Shown here: positions 21,632 to 33,600 of the stretch, piece after piece
How positions within the stretch are numbered: position 1 is the stretch's first letter
Layout: the number at the start of each line of letters is the position of its first letter
DNA from: Chrysaora quinquecirrha
Taxonomy: Eukaryota > Cnidaria > Scyphozoa > Semaeostomeae > Pelagiidae
Direction of reading: 5' to 3'
NCBI GenBank assembly: GCA_014526335.1
Contig: JACTAT010000037.1
Coordinates: forward strand, 8,060,566-8,124,565
Length of the DNA stretch: 64,000 nt
The notes under the pieces: generated by a model
Database searches by the model: none
What the model was told of the DNA's origin: nothing
What the model saw: the letters and a program-made list of their open reading frames with translations, nothing else
Made by a program: the position numbers and the translations under genes

Positions 21632-24600
21632 CTATATTTCCTCCAACTTCATAAAGTGTAAGCGAATCTTGGTCTTCACGGTCAAGGTCTGAATCACTTC
21701 TACTTCTTTTTGCACTTGTTCCAATGGTCAATCTACTAATTTCAGTTAATTCTTTTATGCTGTTTCTCTTGCTTCGAAACCTTGCTATGACACCAGCAGC
21801 AGTTATATCTTCAGTTAATTGTATAGCCATGCACGTTTTATTGAACATTGGCGCTTTAACACGAATAATTGGTTCATCATCAGCCTGAAAGAAAAACGCA
21901 GAAAATCTATCAGAGCAACAGCAACAGCGAGAATTGCCTTATTAGTCTTAGGTACCTCATTTCCGGGGGGGGGGTCAGAATAGGCGGGAGGATTGGAACT
22001 ACCTTCAGGATCTAATTGGCAGCGGAGTCGGAATAAACGGGGGGTCGGACTTTGTTTGACACACTTCGTCTGGAAACTGCTGAAACGCAAAGCGAGGGAC
22101 CCTATAGTGCTTATAGGCTAAGAAAATCAATAGTTCTAACCAACAAATTAAGTGATCGAGTGAAATTTCACACCAAGAACGTCAAGGTAAGTTAAGTAAA
22201 AATATCAACATCAATATAAACGCAAACTTAATAAGCGGGGGGTCCTAATAAGAGCGGCGGGTCCTAATAAGAGTTGGAAATTTTCAAAAAATTTATTAGC
22301 GGCGGGGGGACGGGAATTAGGCATCCAAGAGTACACACCAATCAACGGTCAAAGGCAAGGCTTTAGGCTATTTCTTTCTTTGGCTATACTTTATTCATGC
22401 GACCTTCCGCGGATCAGCGCTAATTAATGTCGCGTTAAGCTCTGTAACCTTACATCATTGAAACGTTAAACAGTTCAACGTTACACAGAAAATCAAATCG
22501 ACCCTCAACTAACTGGTGTCCCAAAATTGGCAAAAAAGTGACTCTATTCTTCCCTAAACTCTCCAATAACTTTAGCGACAAACTATTTTCGTGGTGATTT
22601 ATGGTCAGTGTTCGATTAAATTCATATATCGTCCCTCAAGTCAAATGAAGGTCGTTCCTAAATTGCCCCGAAATTGTCAACTTCGTCCCAAAATTGACCA
22701 TAAAGTGACCCTATTCTTTTCCTAAACTGTCCATAAAATTTAGGGACAAGCTGTCTTCTTACTGTTTTACGGTCAGCGTTCAAGTTCGACAACATTCCTA
22801 ATCGTCCCTTAAGTCAAATGAAGGTCGTTCCTAAATTGCCCCGAAATTGTCAACTTCGTCCCAAAATTGACCATAAAGTGACCCTATTCTTTCCCTAAGC
22901 TGTCCATAAAATTTAGGTACAAGCTGTCTTCTTACTGTTTTATGGTCAGCGTTCAAGTTCGACAACATTCCTAAATCGTCCCTTAAGTCAAATGAAGGTC
23001 ATGAAATTTATGCGATACAAAGACCTTACAATATTCGAAGCCTTACGAATATTCCTAAAAAGCTTTTCTGAAAATCCTAGTTTTTTATTGTAACTTTCCA
23101 GATAAAATTGATAAATATGAGATAGTAACAGAGGTCGGTTCATTCTCTTTCTTTCTAAATAATCATAATCCAGCGTCCAACTAAGTAATTCTTAAGCTTG
23201 AATGAAAATTCTTATTTCATCCAGATATATGTGAGATAATGACAGAAGGCCGGGCAGTTCTCTCTCTGTTAATGAAGTCACTGCACAGCGTTTAAGTAAG
23301 GTCATTCAACAGTCGGTCTAATGAAAAACAACAGTATTTTGACTTTAAGAAGATTCTAATTTCTTAGTTTCATTGAACTGATGTCCGAAAGAGACCAGAA
23401 AAACATCTGATTAAAAGTCCCATTACTAAGGCAGGGCAGCTGTCACTAGTGAAATGAAGATGTCAACATGCGAATTGATCTCATAAACTTCGATGAAAAT
23501 GTTTGGGAACAGAAAATTTAGACATCCTCTCTTCACTGTGCAAAATTATAATCAACCAAAAATTCATTCTGCTAGTTGGAAAGTATATAGCTTTGCACCC
23601 ACTTCGCTTTGCGTTACTTTGCGACAGTATTATCATTTAACTGTCAAATCATTCCACACTAATCTCTTCCAACTTCTAATCTAACCTGAATATACAGTAC
23701 AAGCATAGTACAGGCAGCTTAACGGCGATGTTGGCCAACATATCGGAATGGTTTGCGCCCGGCTTAAGAATAGTTTGGCATACGTCTGAGGTTCATGTGA
23801 AAGCATTGAAGTTCTACTGAATGAGAAAGCAAAAAGAAAAATGAATGCATTATAAGCAAACCTCTGCAAAGTCAAGTTCATCTCCGCTTCCAGTATTTCT
23901 TGGTTTTGGATGATTTAGAACTGTTTCACTCTTTAATCTTTTTGCTATTATCTTCTTCACCTTCAAAACAACCCAATTACGTAAAGTAAAAATAAAAACA
24001 ATGACTTCTAGGTCCTGACAAAATGATCAAACATTGATTGTCAAACATTTTGTTGAGCGCGAAATTCTTGACCGTTGGACCATTTCGCAAAACAATGCTT
24101 GTCGAAGATGCTTGCTTCGAGAAAAAGAATGCTTTTGAACTATTTGACAAATTTAGCTGCTTTTTGTTTGTCAAGCAATGTTTTATGACTTGGTCAAGTT
24201 GTCAAACATTGTTTGTGAAGCAAACCTCAAATAACTGATTAAAAATGTTTGACGCTTGGCCATGACCTGAGGCTCTGTCGTGATGGATAAGTTTTCAAAT
24301 GAAGACGCAACGATTTCTCAAAGACCACAAAGACACGCGCTTGAGCATTCTTGTAAAGTGTGAATCAGTAAACGACCAAAAAAACCTAAACATCATATTG
24401 ACTTCAAATTTCACTATCAAGATGCACGCTTAGTTTATTCTGCTAGGAAAACCAGTTGTTTTGGTTTTTTCAACGACTCACGACCCAAAAGATCTACACG
24501 TATTTTTTTATAGGCAACTCTTTATAAGAAACCCAGACTCTCGAATGGCCAAAAATTTAAGAAACTCCAGTACTGGAATTTCTTACGTAGGAAACCTTTC

Positions 24601-27600
24601 ACCTCAGACAGCGAACATTTTCCTTTAATTCCCGTGTTTCGTCTGCAATAACGTATTTCTGTGACAAGTAGACAAACAGGAAACCCATATGCATTTAAAT
24701 ACGATCGATAAAAGGGTTTGGAACATCATTCAGGTAGAATAACTATGTTGCCAATATGCATAATCAAGAAACTCTTAAGAAACTTTCAGTACTCAAAATC
24801 TGAACATTTTTAGAAACTTTCAGTATTGGATCAATTTTTTAGTTTCTTATAAAAAAATACGTGTAGTGTGAAAATTCAGTCGTTTGAGCCGTTTGAATCT
24901 TTCTCAACGAAAATAGACGTTACGTGAGCCAGGCTTAGATAATATATGTTATTACAGAAGAAAATATACAAGACGAACATACAGCTTTAGCATCGCGAAT
25001 TTTAGATCCAGCTTCATGAAGATATCGAATCTGAGTGACCATGAAATCTGGAACCTTGAAAATAAAAACAGCAATGAATAAGATTTCAAACTTTTATTAG
25101 AAGTAAACAACAAAGCAACGTATGAGACTCGGAATCGTCTGATACAAACATTAATGCTGAATGAATAGGTATTGGTAATTCGTATATTCTATGTGCAGTA
25201 TGCACAGCTATAAAAACCGACAGACGGTATCAAATTTTTCGGCTAACAGGCTGCATGCAGAGAGAGAGAGTACATTGACTCGCTTGCATATTTCAGAAAA
25301 TCCCGTTGGTTATCTTCCGCGGGATGTGGGCCTGTAGAAGGCGTGTCATGTCAAATTAACCACATTACAATGAACTGGACATATGCTGACACATGATATA
25401 CAGGGTGGCCCAAAAAAAAGGGACCCCTTTAGGTAAATAATTTCTGAATAAATTTTCTCAAGGAGGAATGTTATCAAATTTATACCAGGTAATATTCAAG
25501 TCAAGTGCGCTATCGTGTAAAAATATGTTGGCGATAAGAGCTTCCATCTCGGCGCAATGGGACATTAAATTCATATTTTTTGTTACAGTACGTTTTTGGA
25601 TTGTAAAGTTTTAAAGTCAATTCATTCAGAGACACTAACCCATATCATCATGATATTTACAAGATATATCTCACTTGAGTTGAATATCATGTAGTATAAA
25701 TTTCATGAAATTCCAACTTAAGAATAAATTATTCATAAATAATTCGGCTATTACTAAAAAGGGGAATGGAATTGGAATGGAATTGGAATGGGAATGGAAC
25801 GGGAATGGAATGAAATTGGAATGGAATGAAATTGGAATGGAATGAAATTGGAATGGAATGAAATTGGAATGGAATGAAATTGGAATGGAATGAAATTGGA
25901 ATGGAATGAAATTGGAATGGAATGAAATTGGAATGGAATGAAATTGGAATGGAATGAAATTGGAATGGAATGAGAATGGAATGGAATGAGAATGGAATGA
26001 AATTAGAATGGAACATGGAATTGAACGGGAATGGAATGGAAATAAATCTATTACTATTCCAATCACTTAAAAGGGGGACGGAACGGGAATGGATACATCG
26101 GGGAATGTGTGTAACTTGTCTCGGTTCTCAAAAAATGAGCTTGAAAATGGAGATTGCTTTTGAAATCACTTTTTGATATCTCATTTTGGATGGAGTCTCA
26201 AGCAAGGCGCTAAACTTTAGCTTTTTAAATAATTCCATCGACGTTAAATATATTATTCGATAACTCTTGTGTAGAACTATAATGCTGAGCCAAAAACAAG
26301 GACCACGCGTGCTTGCACTACTAATCTACAACTGGCAAACATAGCGTGATATTTCAATATTTCAATAGGTTTTTTCAAGATTGTAGAATTACAAAAGCAA
26401 AACAGTGTTTTTCATTGAACTTTAAGATTCTCGAATAAAAACAACATAACATGAACAAAACAAAGTACTACAGTAGAAACCCGCATATAAGAACAGTCCT
26501 CTTAAAAACCTCCTGCCTGAAATCTAAGTGTTTCTTCGTGGAAAAATTTAATTCATTGCTCTAATTTAAAATGTTCGTGAAAACAGACCAAGATCAGAGA
26601 AGCAAATTTGTTGCAACTTTATACTGCTTGTCCCTTCAGATGTTTGCTAAAATGCTATTCTCTAAGAACCAGCACAGGCAGAAATAAAAAATTGAGGTTC
26701 TTGTATGCGGTTTTTGTTACTGTAAGTGAGAAAAGATAAAAAATTTATAAAATGTCTGAAAAACAATGAAAAACGTCATTGGTTTATTTGTGGATCGTCA
26801 AGCCGAATTCTGAGGCCAGCTTTGCGAGATGTTCTTGTTGTAAATATGGGATGAATTCGCGTTGCACCAACAGCATTGTTGGGCTAAAGAGCGGATACTT
26901 TGCCACCAGACAATCAAATCGAAGGTGAAAATGCACATTCTGGGGTTGATTGCTGGAGGTTAGCTGCCCTGTCACACGATCCCTAAACTCTCTGAACGCA
27001 CGAGTTACGATGACGACATCATCTGGAGGGCCGACTAGGGGATTCTGGATTTTCTTTCCACACCCATAACATTTGGATATAGTTGTTCCGGGTAGCCATT
27101 TCAGTGAGAAAATCAGTTGCTGTTGTTGTTGCATTATTCCTTGTAGTTGATGCAGTTGTTGTTGTTGTTGTTGTTGTTGCTGTTGTTGGATCATCACTTC
27201 CATCACTTGTTGTTGTTGCGACTGCTGCTGCTGTGGTTGCTGCGACATTACTTGTTGATTCTGTAGCTGCTGCTGCTGTTGGTGTCGTTGTTGTTGTTGT
27301 TGCGTCATTACTTGTTGTTGTTGTGGCTGATGGTGCTGCTGTTGCTGCGACATTACTTGTTGATGTTGTTGTTGTTGCATCATCATTTGTTGCAGTTGCT
27401 GTTGTTGTTGCTGATGCCTTTGCTGTTGTTGTTGTTGTTGTAATGTGCACATAACTCTCCCTGTAATGTGCACATACACGTTTGTTTTGAAAGAAACCTT
27501 TTATAAGGAGCCTCAGCATAGAACGCAAAACATATTTAAAGATACTTAGAATATTTCTATTACTGCAAACAATCAATTACTAGAAGACTAGAAGCTGGTT

Positions 27601-30600
27601 TCATTCATGCATTTGCAGTCAAAGTCACATTGCTACTTGTTGTTGTCCACTGGCAAAGTACAAGTTAACATTTCAATGTTTTTCTTGTGCATGTACTTTT
27701 TTCAGGGCACCAACTGTGCATATTGAAGTAAGGAAGTACTTAGAAACATTTTGTACTACAATTGCTCAAAAGAGGGTCGAAAATAAAACTTAAACATGAC
27801 CATACGCCGGGTTCCTTTAAAAAACGTGTAGTTGCAATATGTATGTTTTTGATATAAAACGAATCTGTTACCTGTATGGGGCTATGTTTTAACAATACAA
27901 GAGATTGCGCTGTGGATGTTGTCACGCCAGAATCTGCCAATCTTCTCCATAGCCAGACGCACATCTGACGAGTTGCTTGCGGGTTCTTTCTCACCTCCTC
28001 TCCGCATCGAGGCTCGCTGTGCGCAGCACAGCTAATTACGTTCTAACTAGAGATATCTATGGACACAATTTTTTTTTTACATCAAAGTCATTACAGAGAC
28101 GCTATATTACTGTCAAATGGTCCCTCTGTCTGGCTTTTTGTACTGAATACTTTTCAGAAGGACTGGGTTTCTTATTCTGGCGCAAAACATTTTCTAGAAT
28201 TTGCTGACCCCATCGATTTAAGGAGAGCTCCTTTCCGATCACTTGCTCATAGGGATAAGAAAGATAGTCATTGAGAGCATTCTTGTGGTCTTAACTCCGG
28301 TAAGAGAACTATAGGATACATGAATGCAGGGCTGCCTCTGTTAAATGTGCTTACCTTAGATGAGAGGGCTGTTTCCGTTTGGATGAGAAGCGATCGACTT
28401 TAATCAAGATCTGTTAATTTACAAACTAATGAATCATTCTCTCGTATATCAAGAAATACCTCTTTCTCCGCTCCGCAGTAATACTTGTTGCTTAATAAAA
28501 TGTTAGACGTTTAGGTCTCTATGGACAATATCTATATGTGACGCTATTTAATTGCCTCTTGTAATAATGTCATTCAGGTGTTCATGTTTTGATGAAGACT
28601 ATTTGAAGGCGAGAGGCACAAAATTTCTCGTTCTCTCTACTCAATCAAAAATCGTGACTAAACTGAAAACTAAAATCTACCTACGGAAAACACGCTATCA
28701 TTGAATCTTTATTTGGAATAATTTATTTACATATAAAGCATAGCCGCGCTATCGCAATGTCCGAAGGACAATAATCACCATCATTAAAATCGGCTAAACA
28801 AAATTACAGAATCAAATTTGCAGAAAGAAAGTAAGTTGATTACGAGTCAAAGGAATTTCTATCCACTGTATTTAGTTTTTGAGTAGTAAAAAACTTCAGA
28901 ATAGCGATAAACAGCGGAAACGTTTTCGGGCATACTTAAAAGCTTTTTTCGCTTGACACTCCTCAGAGTATGAACGACAGAAACAGACTGAAACAATGAA
29001 CTAAGGCGGAATTTACACCCAGATGCGGTTCGAAATGCACCAGTCAGAAAGAGCAGCTGAATTTGCATTATGTTTTAAACACCAACCTTGCCGGCTACAG
29101 CGGGAAGATCAATAGAATTAATTGAAGAGCCCAAGTGTCGAGAAAACGAACTCTTTCTGTCTACACAGAACCGGCCTTTTTGTTTTGATGGGGACAGATT
29201 CCAAAACCCTTAAATGAAACAAGGATCTTGTTTTGCCAATAATTTGAAAACCCAGTTCTCAAGGCGGAGTAAGTGGTATGGTTATCCATCCAGAAAGTCC
29301 AGGGCATCTTTTAAGGATTTTTGACTGCTGGGGCAAAAATTTCAAAGGGCCCATGCCTTCTAAGTATACAAATATTATTCCCGTGAACTTATTCTCCTAA
29401 CACAGGGCATATTTTAAGGAAATTTCTCAAGACCACTAGGGTGTTTGCCAAGACCACTAGGGTGTCGCACAGCGCACTGGAGGTGTGTTTATCAAGGGGG
29501 GTCAGGGGCATGCTTCCCCAGAAAATTTTCCAAAATACCACCTACAGATTGCCTTAGATTGGTGGTTTTTCGCATTAGTTTTCGAAAACTATGTTATCAG
29601 AAATAACTTGAACCTTAACATAACCGTTTCACTATCCATCACAAGAGCTTTTATGTTTTTGGAGACAGAAAGACAGTAACACTTGCAGAATGAACAAGTT
29701 AAACTAGGTATTTTTGCTCAGAGCAACAAAATCATACCCCCAAAAATCTTGAAAAAAAGCTGGGTGTAGCTAGGGGGGTGAGCCTGCGGATTGATCTGTC
29801 GTACTCTATAAAAGAACATGGACAATTGGTAACTAAAAATATTGCTTCGCTTCAAAAAAAAGTACACCTCACACTTTCAAATTTCCAAGACAACACTTGG
29901 ATTTCCAAGACCAAAAAGTGAGGGAAAAACCACGCTAAAATAGGCCCTGCGGGAATGGTGCTTTTCGCCATAGATATCGATCATCAACTGTTGCAAGTCA
30001 CAGAACTCAGTCTGAATGGATATCTATTTACTTTACTGTATAGCGAAAACTGATAAATATTCTTACAGATAATCAGTGAACACTTTTCTGCCTAATCTAT
30101 GCGCATCATGCACCAATCTTTCCAAAAATCGAGCTAAATTTTTATAATACCTATGTCAAAAGGGCCCATCACTGGTGGGGCAAAACCGGGATTTCAACGA
30201 TAAGTGGTGGGGCAGCCGATGGGGCCTGGTGGGGCATTTACCCCACCATTCAGTATGTTAAAAGATGCCCTGAGAAAGTCACCCATCCAGATGTTGACTC
30301 ACACGACCAAGCGTAACTTCAGTTGCCTAACGGAAACTGTTTAAGCCGCTTGGCAACTGAATCCACTACCACTAACATGGCTGTAAGAGCCTGATAGACA
30401 TTTCACATACCTTACTGTACAGTTAGATCTGTGCAGTGTCTAGCAGTGTAGTTTGCTTGGCACGTACCTGAAGCGCATATTGCAGGGCAGATAGTCTAAT
30501 ACATGAAGAAGAAACAGCAGGAGTAGATAACTATCTTACTTACCATCCAAATGATTTTGTGATATTTAATTAACATTCTCATAACATCAGTTGTAGCCGC

Positions 30601-33600
30601 TAATCTTTGTATTTCATTCATATTAGCACGACTGCTCGCTGGTAAAAACAGATTCGGAGCCATTATCATTGATACATTATTCAGGTCCATCTTGTTTTCT
30701 TTATCATACTGCACAACTTTAGCAAGAAATCGCAAAAGAACCTAAGAAATTGAAAATAATAAGTTAGCAACACACAAACCTTGATGGAGTTTTTGATCTG
30801 GAAATGGAATTTACAGCATTGATAACCCAGATACACCGGACAGAAAGTTTGATAACGACGGTCAAGTTAGTATCTCTGAGAGTATAGTGACTAAGTGTTC
30901 CCTTTAGGAGCTTAATTACCAACCTCATTGAATTAAAAAAAGAGCTATGCTCACAGCTTTTCTACACGGTATACATCACGGATGTGAGATCCTTTGCTTT
31001 TGACCACCCGTTTACATAACATTGGTACCTTCGTAGCATTACTATTTTTCATCTTCGGCCCCGTTTACACTATGCCGATACGAAATGAATACAGAATGAT
31101 TTCATGTCGAATGGGGAACTATGAGTCCCCATTTACACTATGCCGGTATGAAACGAATACGAATGTAACGTGTGGGTCCTTTGATAGCGCGAAGGGAAGA
31201 AAGCACAAGCTAAAAAGACTGCAACTTTATAAACTGCAAGATGTGATTCGATTCCAATCAAAACGAAAACTAAACTAAAATATGATTACACACAAATATA
31301 TAACACTGACTAATTAGACAACACAGCGATACATCACACAACACGTTGACAACAAAGACAAAAGAACACACATTTCCCAGAAAGGGAGTAACTTACACTA
31401 CACGTTTTTTTATTATAAGAAACCGGTTTATAAGAAACCTAGAATTCGACACCCGAAAAGTTAAGAAACTTTTAGAACTAGGAGGAAGGAGTTAAGAAAC
31501 TTAAGAAAGTTTTGTGTCAGTTTTCCAACATACTGATTTTACATTTGTGGACGTAGTAATCAATTCTCAAGCATTTCCGTGCGATTTCTCGCACCCAGCA
31601 TGGCTAATTCTTTGTAATACAATAATATTAATAATTTGCTTGCTATATTCACGTTTTTTATCGTTTTTACTGCAATTTTTTCCATTAAATTAAGAAACTG
31701 TCAAGAAACTTTTAGAACTAAAATTGGGCCAAAAATTAAGAAACTTTTAGGACTAGGCCCCGAGCCAGGTTTCTTATAAAAAAAACGTGTAACACGAGAA
31801 CTGCACGCAAACATTGAAATCACGACAATTTACAGAAACGAAAGTAAAAACCAAATCAATGAATGAATACTAAAACTGAAAAGTAATTAAAAACAGTTAC
31901 ATTACACGAAGAGCAAGGTTATCGGTTTTTGTCTTAAATCTATTGTTTTATGTCAAAAAGAACAAAGAGTAATTGTTTTTTCTCTCATTCATTCAGCAAA
32001 GCGGGATCAAACTGTACCGTATTCAGGCGTTTCAGATGAAGCCAGTTAGCATATCGTATTCATTTCCTATCGTATTCATATCAAAACTGTGCCGGTAAAG
32101 TGTAGACGCAAGGCCAAAACGGTATAGTTTCGTGCCGTATTCGTCTCATACCGGCATATTGTAAACGAAGACTAAATTAAATCATAAACTATGATAAAAT
32201 GTATGATTAGAATGGCTTACTACTAATGTATCTCTGTAAACTGGAGGCATCAGAAGAACCAGAAGATTCAAAGCTTGAAGCTGCAGTTTCCGATCCTGAA
32301 GACCTGAAATAAGTGAAATGTATTTTTTTTGGTTTATACTTGGCTTCAAAAAAGATTTTTGGAGCAAGTATTTCCGTGTTCTTTGTTCACTACGACAAAG
32401 AAATGGTTGATCACAAAAAATTTGTTTGCTCTAAATTTTGTTTGCGATTTAATTTGCTGTTTATTTCGTGTATTTGTGTATTTGTAGAACTTATTCCAAG
32501 TTAAGCATGTTTCCATTAGGCTGATTTTTCCACTAGGCAGGAGAGCGGCTATTGTATCTGGATTGTTATTGGTCGCTTCTAAACGCTTCGCTACGCGCGT
32601 TTTCGGGAGTTGGATAGGCTTCAACCTTTCCGCCGCGTCCAAGGACGCCTTTTGACGCATGCATAGTTTCAAAAAAATAGCCACTCCGGTTCGCGCGGAA
32701 AAATCAGACTATTGGAAAACAAGCTTCATTGCTTTTAGCCTTGTTCTGGTATATTGAACAGCACTAGCGATAACCGCACGCATTGTAATTGCCGATATGT
32801 TTGTCATGAGTCTGCGATGAGTGATCTTTTGTTCTCTGTTGTTCAACTGGAACCATCACAAGAACGAAAAAATTTCTTTCCTGTTATGATCCCTTATGGT
32901 CAGCAAAAGATCACTCGGATAATATGTCTATGATCATCATGTCTGTGATAATCGCGAATGATTTACAACATATTAGAAGCATGTTAGCGTTCTCTCAGAC
33001 AACTGACTTGAGAAGCATTCTTTGCTTTTATGCATTTGACTGAAATAATAGAGTCTGAAGTCTTCAGTAGATATGTAAAGCATAAGAAAAAATCGAGTCT
33101 ACAAAATCTATCCCATCTAACTTGAAAGTTAAGCCTTAACGCAACTAAAAGATTTTTACTTGTAGAACATCATCTAATTTTGCGTTCTAGGCGTAATTAA
33201 GCAAAAAAAACTAGAAAGGACATGATTGGCTGATAATACAACATGGCAATTGTTTTATGAATACGGTTGAAATGAATTTTCGTTTGGTATCGAAATGTCA
33301 TTCAGTGATTTGTCACTCAAAATGAGCAAGTGGCAGGACTACGAATAGTAAGTCTAGTATTGCAATAAGAATATATGAGCAAAGAGACAATAGCAATATC
33401 GCAATACACTTTTTTTTAATAAGCAACTTGACTTTCGTCCAGCCCTCAAAGTTGCTTAACATTTTAGACATTTCAGCCTTCAAAGTTGCTTAAACGTTGC
33501 TTAACATTTTTTGTACCTACTAACCACCCCTGACTTAGCGGGTCAAAATCGTCATCTGTTAGGCCTACAACATGATTTTTGGGAGACAGTAAGTGAAAAA

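Noticed and set aside
25671..26066. 131- and 95-codon frames with FHSNFIPFQ repeats
   Set aside because: Translation of the 16-bp GGAATGGAATGAAATT array, with no start context or flanking coding sequence.
27083..27454. Val/Ala-rich plus-strand ORF
   Set aside because: Antisense shadow of the CAG/CAA-rich polyQ frame.
27740..27994. Possible upstream exon for the polyQ protein (QATRQMCVWLWRRLADSG)
   Set aside because: It has a plausible GTAACA donor, but its phase does not join the polyQ frame at any visible acceptor, and a MITE overlaps its downstream part.
30994..31278. 94-codon ORF with a hydrophobic start resembling a signal peptide
   Set aside because: It lies inside the inverted-end repeat at 31051-32172 and repeats the same TATGCCG and GAATACG motifs; not a gene.
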